64,000 nucleotides of DNA from Massariosphaeria phaeospora (taxonomy: Eukaryota; Ascomycota; Dothideomycetes; Pleosporales): positions 806,001-870,000 of the forward strand of contig JAADJZ010000015.1 in NCBI GenBank assembly GCA_011032825.1, written 5' to 3'. Position 1 is the stretch's first letter. Every line of letters begins with the position of its first letter. A model generated the notes under the pieces. That model worked only from the letters and a program-made list of their open reading frames with translations. It made no database searches and was not told the DNA's origin. The position numbers and the translations under genes were made by a program. This document shows positions 47,310-58,524 of this stretch, in pieces.

Positions 47310-48138
47310 TCCGTGGGGGACCGGGCGAGGTATCTAGCAAGTGGACCAAGACGGTCGTGTGGAAAGTTATATGTGCGGTGTGGGGGCGTAGAGGTGAGGG
47401 TGATAGGTAGCCGAGCACATTGGAAGGCGATATGGGTCTTTGACTGGTAGGCAGCAGCCAAAAGAACTGGGAAAGCTCTGCCCGGGGGTACGGTGAGCCA
47501 GTGCCGCAATGTCTATTCTGTGCACCGGTGTGTTAGACATGGTCGCCAGGGAGAGAACAGCAAACAGTCGCACCTACTCACTTCCGCGGGGCAATCCTGC
47601 CAGCTCGCAGAACGCTGCAGGTAGTCGGCTCCGATGGGCGACAAGAAGCTGCTGTGGTCTACAGTTAGCAGCTGCCGGTGGAATGCCTCGAATAGCGCGT
47701 GTGCCGAGTTTCTCGAATGTGCCGGCGCAAGAAGTTCGGGTCCAGCGTGCCAAAGTATCAACGGTGGACGGCATGACAGCCCTCACCGCCTTCCCAAAGC
47801 GGGACAGCCCGGCCCTGCAAGCGCCGAGGCCAGCTGCAGTCTGCCACCACCTGCATCGCTCGAGATAGACCTCATCGCGCGCTCTTGAGGCGGCCATCTA
47901 TCCTACCGGCGAAGACTAGGACCGCAGCCGCGCATACTCCACACATTCATTGTATATTCCCAGCTTCTCGGCCTCTCGCAATAGATTATACCGCAGAGAC
48001 CCGCTACGTCACGCTTGATAATCCATCCCGTCACACGACCGGCTCCTCTCATACCACGGTCGCGGCGGCCTCGCCCTTAGATTTTCCTGTTCCCACATTC
48101 CTGGATCAGATCTCGTGGCTAGCAGCAGATTTGGAACT
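47310..48138. promoter_or_regulatory. divergent promoter, UPF3 / SIT4-like phosphatase
   Basis: This 829-bp gap lies between two outward-facing starts. Open frames across it overlap on both strands and look fortuitous. No specific site was recognised. Confidence 0.45.
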
Positions 48139-49671
48139 ATGGCGAAAGACAGCGATGTCCCGCAGCCCGGGCCCGCACGCCTGTCTCCTGGCGCAGGCCC
48201 TGACGAGTGGTTAGAGCAGGCGAAACAATGCAGATATTTGCCCGAGGCCGATATGAAGCGCCTGTGCGAGATTGTAAAGGAGTGTCTGATGGAGGGTGAG
48301 TGCTCATGACTCCGGCTGGCATTCAGAGAAACGCTTAATCTACCCCACCCTGGGCGCATATTGAGCTATGCTATGTCCGCACGGTTTCTCGAGGCTTTTC
48401 TCTAACATGTGTAAAGAATCCAACATCCAACCCGTCCGAACCCCTGTCACAGTATGCGGTGATATCCATGGCCAATTCTACGATCTTTTGGAGCTCTTCC
48501 GTGTCGCTGGGGGCATGCCTGGCAAGGTGCCTGTGGCCCCAATCTCCACGGCTGCATTGCCAGCCACGATATCAGCTGCCGATATTGAGCCACCGTCAAC
48601 GATAACCGATCCGAAAGCGAAGAGGAAAATGAAGAGGAGGTTTCAGCGGGACGCCAACTACACGGGGCCAGTCAGTCCTAACGAGGATGAAGAAGAAGAG
48701 GAAGAGGAGGAAGAGGAAGAACGAGGGCGGAGTCGTAGCATTGCTCGCAGAAGTAGTACAGAAGAGGATCCTACGGCGGTCTCGAGACGGGACGTACTCT
48801 GCTTCGATGGTCAGCAAAACTACATCTTCCTGGGCGATTTTGTGGATCGAGGCTATTTCAGTCTCGAGACGTTCACGCTTCTTATGTGCTTAAAGGCCAA
48901 GTATGTAGATCAGATCGATGAACAGTATCACTCACTAATTTTACAAGGTTTCCTGACCGAGTCACCCTTGTTCGCGGAAACCACGAGTCTCGCCAGATTA
49001 CCCAGGTCTATGGATTCTACGAAGAATGTCAGACAAAATACGGAAATGCGTCAGTCTGGAAAGCTTGCTGTCAAGTATTCGACTTCCTTGCTCTCGCAGC
49101 TATCGTCGATGGTAAAGTCCTATGCGTGCATGGTGGCCTGAGCCCCGAGATCAGGACATTAGATCAGATTCGCGTTGTTGCCAGAGCTCAAGAGATACCC
49201 CACGAGGGTGCCTTTTGTGACCTAGTATGGAGTGATCCTGAGGATGTTGATACCTGGGCTGTGTCTCCCCGTGGCGCTGGTTGGCTGTTCGGCGACAAGG
49301 TCTCTTCCGAAGTTCGTCATTGCGCCTATCTACGCTTCAATCTTTGGCTAATGCATATAGTTTAATCACGTTAATGGCCTACAACTAATTGCAAGAGCTC
49401 ATCAGTTGGTCAACGAAGGCTACAAGGTACGTTCTTCGCTACAGTCTTTTCTCCGATTTGCAGGCTAACACATCTACAGTATCACTTCAAAGATAAGGAT
49501 GTGGTGACTGTTTGGTCAGCGCCCAACTACTGTTACCGCTGTGGTAACGTAGCGTCTATCATGAACCTTAATGAAGATCTGAAGCCCGAATTCCAGATCT
49601 TCAGCGCCGTGCCAGACCATCGACGTGCGGTGCCAGCAGGAAGGGGCACGCGCGGTGAATACTTCCTATAA
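48139..49671 (+). CDS. sit4: Ser/Thr phosphatase catalytic subunit, SIT4 / PP6 type
   Basis: Five exons: 48139-48295, 48417-48900, 48948-49311, 49361-49426 and 49480-49671, giving 420 residues. Metal-binding and catalytic motifs of PPP phosphatases are intact: GDIHGQ, GDFVDRG, RGNHESR, HGGLSPE and [11 protein letters not shown]; the end is YFL. The N-terminal WLEQAKQC...[17 protein letters not shown] and ESNIQPV point to SIT4/PP6 over PP2A. SIT4 acts in G1/S progression and TOR signalling with SAP partners. Between GGMPG and the GDFVDRG motif there is an insert of about 95 residues (about 87-182) with a Glu run and an RS-type basic patch; filamentous relatives also have inserts here. Confidence 0.88.
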
Positions 49672-50620
49672 ACAATGCTGTGCATACGTTATGACCTTTT
49701 GGAAGGAGTTTTCAACGCCATGACGATAGACGATGGCCGGGAACCGGCTGCGGGCATGGTGTTTGGTTGGGGCTGATCTTGTACCCAGCATTAGAGGCGA
49801 CGTGTGCAGGCGAACCCATTGCATTATTACGAGAAGAATACCCAGGGATTCATCATGACCTTGTATATTATGCTGGCTGTGTATGAATATCAGCAGAAAC
49901 TGTGAACTTGTGTGATTGAGCTACGTCCCATTTGTCCGATTTCGGAGCCGTGAGCTGTGCCAAGACCACGTACCCAGCAGCCGCCCCCGGCCCCACTTGC
50001 CCCATAGGCCCATTTTCGGCGCGGAAAGAAAGCCACGCCCCACCCAGCCCAGGTATTGCACACGCCGCAAAAATACGTATTTGACCTCTACAATATACAT
50101 CTAATAATTTGAAAAATCGCCACCTGTAACGGGTCTTCGTCAGAAGGTGCACCGTCATCCACACGATCCTTTCCTGTGCTCGCCTTGGCAGGAGCCCAGT
50201 TCGAGTCCGGTGGTGTCCATTAATTTCACTCGCATGGGTAACCTGCGATGCTGGGAGGACCTAAGCAATGAGTACTACAGTCGAGGGAAGAAATTCTGCA
50301 GACGCGTATTCACCACTGGACGGCGGCGCTGGAATACTTCGGCCTGTGGTTGGAGGGGGTTGTGTGGGCTGGTGTATCAACTGATTTTTTGTAGTTTTTA
50401 TTTTTTGCTACTGTCTATTGTTAGTTAGTTCGTATGCGCATGCGCTAGGTACGCGGCAGTTCTCTCAGTTGGAGTCTGTCGTGTGGTTGATTGCGAAGGA
50501 AGAAGACATATTCTGTGGTTTTCTTGTGCGCGGGCAACAGATAGCTCTATGCTTATTTATCAATGATACACATACAGATAAACGATCCCAAACGCCTTTT
50601 AAAGACTGGTATACATAACC
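49672..50620. other. convergent intergenic region
   Basis: This lies between the 3' ends of the phosphatase and glycosyltransferase genes. A GTTCGAGTCC word near 50199 resembles a tRNA B box but has no matching fold. Nothing else is supported. Confidence 0.55.
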
Positions 50621-52287
50621 TCACGCATCTGGCCACTGATCCACATAATCCTTGATGCCCTGCACGAGTTTCTCCATATTCATCCTAACACTGTACCGCA
50701 AATACTTCGTCTCGTACTTCCTCGCATATCCACCTCCCAGACCACCAATATCGCTCTCCCCATTCATAGGATGATGATGCGCGAAAATCGGCGGCTGAGA
50801 TGTCAGACACACCCTCTCCTTGCCTTTCGCCAATTTCTCTCCTTTCGCGACAAACGGCTCCTGCTTGGTAGGCGAAGTTCGCGCTGCATCGGGGGTTTCC
50901 GTCTGCGGGTCTTCACCGGCACACCACCGACCTAGCTCGGAATCGAAAATGCCGTTCCAGGCTTTGATGGCAAACTGGTGGAGTAGACGGCGTGCGCCGC
51001 GTTGTGAGACTGCGTACCCGACTGTGCAGAGTTCGCCGCCTGTGGAGCGGTGGTAGATTCGCGTGTGGTTTGGATAGGCTAATGCTAGCGGGTCGAGGGA
51101 GCCTTGGAATGGGTGGGCTTTGAGATGCTTGTCAACAGGGACCGTTTGATCGTTCGAGTGTGTGAGGATGACGTTGGCGGTTGTGGTTTCTGTGTGTTCA
51201 TGATTGTCGGGATTGCGTGGAAAGCCAGATCCGCAGTGGCCAATCCAGAGTATGTCCCATTGCGAGGGGTCGCCGTAGGGCGATGTTGGTCCGTTCTTTT
51301 GGGGATGAGAATATGAGAGCTGTTTCTTGTAGATAGATAATAGGCTCAATGAAGGCAATCTCTCGGTGATGCCGTTTTCACTGAGTATGTGGAATGATGT
51401 CTCGGGCGTTTCAGGATTGAGATGATTCTCGATTTTGTACTTGGGAGATGATAGGGTTTCTTTGTTCTCTGAGAGAAAACGAGATGCAAGGGCAAACCGC
51501 TGGAGATTTTGGCGAACTCGGACGTCCCAGTCGACATCGTCTTCCAAGATCAACGCAGTCGTGAGATTTTCTTCTACGATTCTGTGTGGATAGTAAGCTC
51601 TATCGCTTGAAGGAAAGCACTGTATTGATGACTTACCTCTGGAGCGCGTTCATGTGAGTTCGCCAACTACCTCTGATGCCATTGGAAAGCTTGATGTTCT
51701 CCTGCGGCGGCGGATAGGCTTTCTGGTTGATGCTATTTCCAGTCACCCCGTCCACAAATTCGAGTTTCATGTTGCTTGTTGCAGCCGCAAGAGTCATAGC
51801 ATCGCGACGGTCGGTCCGGAAGGGAAGGTTCAGTACTAGGACCTTTTGAAACTTGGGACTGGTTAGGTCATTTTGGTGGCAATTCGTCAGATAAGGGCAA
51901 GAAAGGAGAGATGAAGGTGTCACTAGGTTCCATCACATGAAGAGAACGATTGGCAACAATATACGCCAATGAGCTCCGGAAAGAAGGGGATGGTTGGGTG
52001 GCCACATAATGAAAGGGATTAAGAGACGCTCGCGTGATACATACCCCAAGTGTGGCATTATGAATATCCGTCAGAGAGTCATCTTTGAGATACTCAAACG
52101 AATCGTCCGGAATCAGCACCGTACGGCCTCCGTAGTTCAAGTACAGATACAATATGCCAAAGAATACACATGTCGTTAGTAGCTTCGGTCGTGAAAGATA
52201 CCACGGGTTTCGTCGTCTTGTAGCCGCACTGAATGTGGCACCCCTCGGAGACATCATCCCCAGGGTATCGATGGAGATGCGGCGCAT
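50621..52287 (-). CDS. glycosyltransferase family 25, type II membrane protein
   Basis: Three exons, 52287-52045, 51851-51637 and 51581-50621, give 472 residues. The start is the ATG at 52287. A short basic cytosolic tail is followed by one membrane segment (about residues 36-52), as in Golgi type II enzymes. The family-25 domain begins at about residue 80 with ATLGFQKVLVLNLPFRTDRRD; this junction fixes intron 1 (193 nt) at a CCCAAG acceptor. The acidic motif LILEDDVDWDV (about 165-175) binds metal and sugar nucleotide in the family. Other family blocks are WDILWIGHCG and GYAVSQRGARRLL. Fungal substrates are mostly unknown; galactosyl or glucosyl transfer is likely. Confidence 0.83.
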
Positions 52288-52670
52288 GAAGTTGGATGGA
52301 AGCGCCGCGGTGAACAGGGTGGGAAACAGCACATCAGAAGTAGGTCTCTGGTTGACGGCAGTCCAAATGCTAGATGATCGTCAAAACTATATGGGAGGCC
52401 ATGCTGTTCTGATGGCCAGGCTAAATGGAGCCGCAATATGCTGCGTGCAATATATCGGCGCAGGTCGATACGGCCAAGGCTTGAGGTACCTAAGCGACCA
52501 TGCACATTCAGCGCGGCAGGATCGTGACACCCAACATCAAGCTCGTAGCCTAGCCGAGCAACGTGTATACGGTTGTACTCTTTGCTGCCTGCCGTGTAGA
52601 GCGAGTGGGTGTTGTGTTAACGCCTTTTATTAGTCTATTTACCGAAGATGTGCTCTAGCCGAGGTTGGGA
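52288..52670. other. gap between glycosyltransferase gene and transposon D
   Basis: About 380 bp, including the upstream region of the glycosyltransferase gene. Nothing further is recognised. Confidence 0.5.
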
Positions 52671-52672
52671 TA

Positions 52673-54755
52673 CCGTGCACGGACGCGTAACGATCGCCGA
52701 ACAACATGCTCACCACTACAAAGATAAAGTTATTGTAACAGCTACAACAACTATTTTTATAAGATTTTTTGGTGGGGAGACTCTTAACATGCTCGCGATC
52801 AACTTGTATTATCTATATTTACGTGGAACGTTGATGGTGCGGCCACGAGAGTTGACTTTAGGTGGAGCAGCTGGTGCAGCTTCTGGGGACGCCGCGACAG
52901 CTGTAGAGCCGCCACCGCGTCTCTGTCGCTTGCCCTTTGCTGGAGGCCCTCTTGAAGCTTTACGCTTACCCGTTTGGGCAGTTGTAGATGCTCTTTTAGT
53001 GTTTTGAGCTTTGATTCTGGCCGCGCGAGCAGCTGCTTGTTCGGCCTTTATCTGATCTCTCACTACCTTGGCTCTCTCTCTCGCTACACGCCTCTTCTCT
53101 GCCTCCTTCTCTTGGAGGAGCTTAGCAGCAGCTTGAAGCTCTTTCCTGTTCGCCTTTGCAAGCTGCTCCTTATGCTCTTGTTGTTGTACTACTGCCTCTC
53201 GTGCACGTGCCTCTCTTAGCTTGCGCGGAGACTAGAAGATAGCACTACCGTGGTACTCCTTGCGCTGCTGCAAGTTGAGAGGTTTGCCGCGCTTCTTATG
53301 CCTCCTCTTAACACTAAGAGCTTCTCTCAGGCCGTTGTTCTCATGGTGTAGCAGCTCGTTTTGAGCTAAGAGTAAGTGGAGCGTCTGAGAGAGCGTCTTT
53401 GACTCTTCTGTAGTAGTATCCTTTACTGCAAAGCGTACGAGACGCTGCATCTGACGCCAGTTACTGTTAGTAAGCGCTAAGGAACCTGCGTGCTCCTCTA
53501 GGCTCTCTCTCTCAAAGCGTTTAAGTATAGCCTCTAGCTCTATAGGCCATATACTAGTAGCTTTAAAAGACTTGAGGATTGTCTCTGTCGTGAAGGCAGA
53601 CTGCCAGGCACTCTAGAATAGTGGGAAGAAGTCTCCCTTCGCGACTAGGATAAGCTTTTGGCTCCTCTGGAGGTAGGCTGTAAGCTCCTTTGAGTAGGAG
53701 CTAGAGAGAGGTTTGAAGCAAACAACGTCAAGTAGCTGAAGCGTATAAGTACTGTGAGGCGGAAATATAGCGAGGAGTATATAATGAGAGTCGCAGTAGT
53801 CGATAAACTCCTTCGTGAGGTGACTGCTATGACCGTCAAGTATGAGGAGACGCTAGTCCCTTCTGCGACGCGCTTTCTGCTTCGTACAGCGATCGAATTC
53901 CTGCTCTAGCCACGCCAATCCGATGTCGTTATTCGTCCATCCAGATAGAGATGAAGCCACAAAGACGTCGTGTTGCCTAGCTTCAATAGCGGCCACCCAT
54001 GAGGCCTGCAGTGAGCTGTTCGCCGACTAGTAGATAAGGCTAGGCGACAGAGCACTCCCATCTGCGCAGATAGCTGCGAGGAGAGTAATCCACTCACGAG
54101 AGCCATCTTGGAGAGCCGCAGTGACCTCTCTACGCTCCCACATCCGACGGCTGAACACTCGTTTAGAGCGGCTGAGTACGCCGATCATAAAGCCTTTCTC
54201 ATCCATATTGTATATATTTCGAGGCTCTAAGCCGTACTGAGTGAGCTTAGAGTGCAGCAGCTTAAAGTACGCCTCGTACTTCTCCCTAGAGTCGGCTTTG
54301 TAGCGTGAAGCGTCCATCCCAGTAGTGTTTTTAGAGATGAGATGCTCATGGTTTCGGCTCAAGAAGCGCGTAGCCCACCTCTCAGAGGCGCTCTCAGAGG
54401 CGATCTTAGAGGCGAAATTTTGTATCATCTCTCTCGTAGGAGGTAGCCCTCGCTTTGTTAAGCCTTCAATATATTCTATGAGCTCGTACTCTTGTTGTGG
54501 GCTGAGTAGTTGTTGTTCATGATATTTGGCCTCCCGTGGGCGCTGACGGCCTTGGTGTCTTCGGGCCAGCGTAACTCTCTTCACACCGAACTGGTCAGCA
54601 ATTGCCTGGTATGTAAAATGTTCTCCTGGTTCCAGCGATTCGATTGCTGCAAGCGCGTCATGAATCGGTGCCATGGTGGTTGAGTTATGACGTGTTGACG
54701 TTTGTGGGTTGTCTGGTGTTTTGGTGTTCCGCGATCGTTACGCGTCCGTGCACGG
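52673..54755 (-). mobile_element. Fot1/pogo-type transposon D
   Basis: This 2083-bp element has inverted ends of about 29 bp (CCGTGCACGGACGCGTAACG...) and TA duplications at 52671-52672 and 54756-54757. It encodes a minus-strand transposase. GC content is near that of the neighbouring genes and only four nonsense codons are seen, so it is a young or weakly mutated copy. Confidence 0.88.
52809..54674 (-). pseudogene. pogo/Fot1 transposase of element D, four premature stops
   Basis: The frame from the ATG at 54674 to the stop at 52809 is 622 codons without frameshift. TAG codons interrupt it at 54027-54029, 53853-53855, 53613-53615 and 53232-53234, where CAG or TGG is expected. Domains in order are an N-terminal helix-turn-helix (GEHFTYQAIADQFGVKRVTL), a Tc5/CENP-B-like segment (QQEYELIEYIEGLTKRGLPP), and the DDE catalytic core with NMDEKGF, LILDGHSSHLT and FIDYCD. 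A long Lys/Arg/Gln-rich coiled-coil tail ends PRKYR. In this copy the product would be truncated after about 215 residues. Confidence 0.85.
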
Positions 54756-54761
54756 TACCTA

Positions 54762-56860
54762 ACGTGTCCGTGCGCGTGATGCACGGATTCGCGTGATGCA
54801 CGCGGAACACCAAAACACGACAAACTCTATTGTCTTCAACACGCGACAACTCCACCAATATGGACCCAATACAGGCTGCGATTGAAGAAATCGAATCGCA
54901 AGAACCAGGAGAAGATTTCTCATATACAGAAATTGCTACTAAATATAGTGTTGTGCGCTCCACCTTAAGCCGAAGACACTGAGGCCTAACACGCTCTAGA
55001 ACCTCCAAGAACTTTGACCAACAGAAACTTAGCCTACAACAAGAGCAGGAGCTTGTACAGTATATCAAAGAATTATCAGAGAGACATATACCTCTTACAA
55101 GAGAGATGATACAAAATTTCGCATCAACGATAGCCTAGGAGCTAGTTAGTAAGAGCTAGGTTACGCGCTTTATCAACCGGCACAGCATTCATCTTATATC
55201 ACAATGGACAGTTGGCATGGACAGCAATCGCTACAAAGCTAATTTAGAGAACAAATATCGCCTCTATTTTCAGCTCTTACATAGCAAAATCGATTAATAT
55301 CAGATAGATCCTCGTCATACGTACAATATGGATGAGAAAGGCTTCATGATTGGTATTGTAGGCAGATCAAAGAGGATATTCAGCCGACGAATGTGGGAGA
55401 AGAAAGAGGTTAGAGCATCGCTCTAGGATAGAAGCTGCGCATGGATTACACTCCTAGCATGTATATGCGCTGATGGAACTGCTTTGCTTCCAAGCCTTAT
55501 CTATGAGGCTGCCAACAAGGGCATTCAATCAAGCTGGGTAGACGATATCTAGGCAGGAGAACACCTAGTCTTTATCACCTCATTACCCTCTGGCTGGACG
55601 AACAACGATATTGGACTTGCCTAGCTTGAGCAGGTGTTTGATCGCTGTACAAGAGAGAAGACTCGACGATCCTATCGACTTCTAATCCTAGATAGCCACG
55701 GATCCCATATCACTATGGATTTTATCGACTACTGTGATTAGAACAAGATTCTCCTTGCTATTCTACTTTCTTATTCGACTTATACGCTTCAGCCACTCGA
55801 TGTAGCAATAGTCAAGCCTCTATCAACAGCCTACTTAGCAAAGCTATTAGAATACCTTCATAGAAGCTAGGGCCTGGCTTCTATTACTAAAGGCGACTTC
55901 TTTTCTCTATTCTAGAATGCGTAGAAGGCTTTCTTCAAGGAATCAACTATTCTTAGCTCTTTTAGAGCTACAGGCATATTACTACCTAATCCTAAGCCTA
56001 TCCTTAATAGGTTCACGCAGGATAAAGAACTAGGCAATAGCTCTTTATTAGGGCTTAGCGATTATGACTGGAGAAAAATAGATAGGCTTGTACGATTAGC
56101 AGTAAAGAATTAGAGTAGTCAAGATACACAGAAGCTTCGCCAATCGCTCTACTACCTATTTGTTCAGAATGAGCTACTTAAGCATAAGATAGATGAAATT
56201 AAGCAAGCGCTATCTATTAAGGAGAAGCGCAAGAAGAAGATCAAAGCTCTAGATCTCCAACAGCGCCAGGAATATCATGGTGAAGCGGTCTTCTGGTTAC
56301 TAAGGAAGATAAGAGAGGCACGTGTTCGTCAATCTGTTAGAGAGCAAGAGGAGAAGGAGCAGCAGCTTCAAAAAGCAGAGACAGCAGAGCTGAATAAGGC
56401 AGCTAAGCTATACAAGGAGAAAATTGCAGAGGAGAAGCGTATAGCGCGGGAGGCAGCTAAGGTACCGGTAGCTAGAGAGAGAGAGAAGGCAAAAAAGGCA
56501 GCAGAGCGCGCTCGCTAGAAGGAGGCTCGCGACGCTACAAAAGCTCTACAATTTTCTCAAAAGAGTAAGAGAAAGGCTCTGCAGCTATCTCTACAGAGCA
56601 AAAAGCGTTACAAACGTAGCGTTGATACTAGAGATGCTGCGGAGGCCTTAGAGGGCGTATCTGCTGTCCTAGCTATCCTAACGCGTCGCGGCCGCAGCGT
56701 CAAGTTTCTAGATAGATATAAGTAGCGCAAATTAATCGCGAGTATCGATATAGTACTCTGCTAAAAATTCTTATGATAATATTGATTGTGGCTGGCTCTA
56801 TTGCCTCATTGCTAGTAGAACGTTTATGGTGTTCCGCGTGCATCACGCGCACGGACACGT
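54762..56860 (+). mobile_element. Fot1/pogo-type transposon E, back to back with D
   Basis: This 2099-bp element has inverted ends beginning ACGTGTCCGTGCGCGTGATG and TA at 54760-54761 and 56861-56862. The left end contains an extra 17-bp internal duplication (GTGATGCACG twice). It starts four bases after the right TA of element D begins, the junction being TA-CC-TA. It encodes a plus-strand transposase, so the two transposase genes diverge. It is more AT-rich than D. Confidence 0.87.
54860..56725 (+). pseudogene. pogo/Fot1 transposase of element E, twelve premature stops
   Basis: From the ATG at 54860 to the TAG at 56723-56725 the frame is 622 codons, the same length as in element D, with no net frameshift. 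About twelve internal stops (mostly TAG, one TAA, one TGA) sit where Gln, Trp or Arg codons are expected. It aligns with D throughout: EPGEDFSYTEIATKY, YNMDEKGFMIG, LLILDSHGSHITMDFIDYCD, TLQPLDV, and a coiled-coil tail. Damage is fully explained by C-to-T and G-to-A change. Confidence 0.85.
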
Positions 56861-57061
56861 TATGGGCCGAACCGTCATACCGTGGTGAGGCATCTACTGT
56901 GGCCAGCGTCGTCGAACAACATAAAAGAGAACATAATGTCCTTTCTATCGCTGGTAACATTCCCATCCTCGCTTGCTGCGATCGCATCTTTTCTTCCCTC
57001 AGCACACTACGTGTTCAATCTCCTTGTCGGATATTAACCTCTTAAAGCTATACCATTGAAC

Positions 57062-57244
57062 ATGGCTCCAACAACCGTCAGTCCACCCGTCAACCATGAG
57101 ACTTGCCCCAATGAAGATTGCAAGTTCAACAACGTCTCTGGTGCAGAGGTCTGTGAGAAATGCGGACGAGCTCTTACTGGGGAACCCAGTGAGCACAATC
57201 GGTGGGTGAACTTTCTAACCACAAACTTGGTACCACAATACTGA
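57062..57244 (+). CDS. 60-residue RanBP2-type zinc-finger protein
   Basis: The ATG at 57062 opens a frame of 61 codons with stop at 57242-57244. Residues about 15-40 (CPNEDCKFNNVSGAEVCEKCG) give C-x4-C-x3-N-x6-C-x2-C, close to the RanBP2 zinc-finger pattern, although the usual Trp is absent. Such fingers bind single-stranded RNA or ubiquitin. The remainder is short and featureless. It lies alone, 200 bp from transposon E and 70 bp from the tail-to-tail kinase gene. It could be a real small gene or a fragment of a larger lost one. Confidence 0.5.
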   Translation: MAPTTVSPPVNHETCPNEDCKFNNVSGAEVCEKCGRALTGEPSEHNRWVNFLTTNLVPQY

Positions 57245-57314
57245 TCTCAATTCTTCAGCTTAAGGACAACTGATACATATGATGGAAGGCTATATAGAAT
57301 AGTCTCGAATTGAA

Positions 57315-58259
57315 TCAATTTCTGATCGCGCTTTGCCACGCTTCGAAACTCCCCATGTCTGACGAAAGTCCCTTGTTTTCTAACGACCTTGCCAATAAAT
57401 ATGCCCAAGCCTTCTTTTCTGGTCCAGAAACTTGAAATCCAGCAGAAATAAGTGGTTTTGTACCTAGCCAGAATTTTGGGTAATATGCTGCGGACTCCCA
57501 GTCAAGGACTCCAGCAATGCTACCATCTTTTGACACGATGATATTGGTTGGTCCGAGGTCTGCATGATAGAAACTGAATGAGTCGATTTGGCCCGCGGGA
57601 ACTGAGTATTGTGAGAGCATAGACTGCAGCTGGGTTGCGGAATATGGGCCGAAAGTTCGGGGCTTCCATGAAGGGTCTGAAGCTAAAGCGAGTGGTGTTA
57701 AGAAGGGTTCTTGAACAGCTTTTCCGTGTGCCGTCTCTAGGCGTTCTGAGGTTGATGAAGCCAGGGTATCGCAAAATCCTGCAACCGTATTGGCAATTTC
57801 CGTTCGCTGAGAATCAGAAAGTGATCCCCATGCCTCATACAGCGTCTCACCTTCTAGGGCTTTGAGGACTAAAAAGGATCGGTTCCACTGAGCATCTACC
57901 CAGCAGTAAATAACCTCAGGAGTAGGAATCCGGGATATGCTGTTGACAAATTCAATCGTGTCGCTTTCAAGCTGCATATCTTTCTGCCAGGCCTTCACCT
58001 TCACAAAAGCGCCTCCAATATTCCAGATGGCTGCTGACGTTCCTGCGAAGTGACAGAGGTTATTTTTTGCATCGCCTGTCCAGACAGACTCATCTACATC
58101 TGCGGTAGAAGTTCGAATACAGTAGGTTTTTCCGTCGGCCTCCCAATGAACGATAGCATCGTTCGGTACCGTGCTAACGATTTCGCAAGTTTTAAGCGTA
58201 CCAAGCAGCCATCGGTCCTGTTCCGTGCAGACGACTGATTGTTCGATGGGAGGGTTCAT
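57315..58259 (-). CDS. aminoglycoside-phosphotransferase-like (APH/choline kinase-type) protein
   Basis: A single exon of 314 residues starts at the ATG at 58259. The catalytic loop HADLGPTN is at residues 232-239 and the metal-binding DWES at 253-256; these define the APH family of small-molecule kinases. The N-lobe contains AFVKVKAW (about residue 84), which supplies the ATP-binding lysine, and LVLKALEGETL (about 130). Fungi hold many such genes of unknown substrate; drug resistance should not be assumed. It is flanked by transposon E with the zinc-finger gene on one side and transposon F on the other. The frame is intact. Confidence 0.8.
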   Translation of the reverse strand: MNPPIEQSVVCTEQDRWLLGTLKTCEIVSTVPNDAIVHWEADGKTYCIRTSTADVDESVWTGDAKNNLCHFAGTSAAIWNIGGAFVKVKAWQKDMQLESDTIEFVNSISRIPTPEVIYCWVDAQWNRSFLVLKALEGETLYEAWGSLSDSQRTEIANTVAGFCDTLASSTSERLETAHGKAVQEPFLTPLALASDPSWKPRTFGPYSATQLQSMLSQYSVPAGQIDSFSFYHADLGPTNIIVSKDGSIAGVLDWESAAYYPKFWLGTKPLISAGFQVSGPEKKAWAYLLARSLENKGLSSDMGSFEAWQSAIRN

Positions 58260-58524
58260 CGGACTAGAAACGTAAGGTCCATATCAACGGGGACATATAT
58301 AGCAAGTACCAATACATGTTCAGTAGACGCCGTGATAAGCTTCTATGGGGGTGTTCGACAGCAGCGATAGGTGGTCGAGCTAGGCGTCGGCGCTTGCATC
58401 CAAGCGTAAGATGAGAAACTTGACAGCTGAGGACAGCACCGCCGGGGGTAGGGTATATCAACTGCTGGAAACGTTGAAAGAGTGCAGCGTGTCTTCACGG
58501 TCTGTTTCGAAGCCGAGGCAGCTA

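Noticed and set aside
50161..50225. Possible tRNA suggested by GTTCGAGTCC
   Set aside because: The flanking bases do not pair into a T-arm and no A box or acceptor stem was found upstream.
57315..58259. Drug-resistance gene
   Set aside because: The APH fold is common in fungi with many substrates, and nothing here indicates aminoglycosides as substrate.
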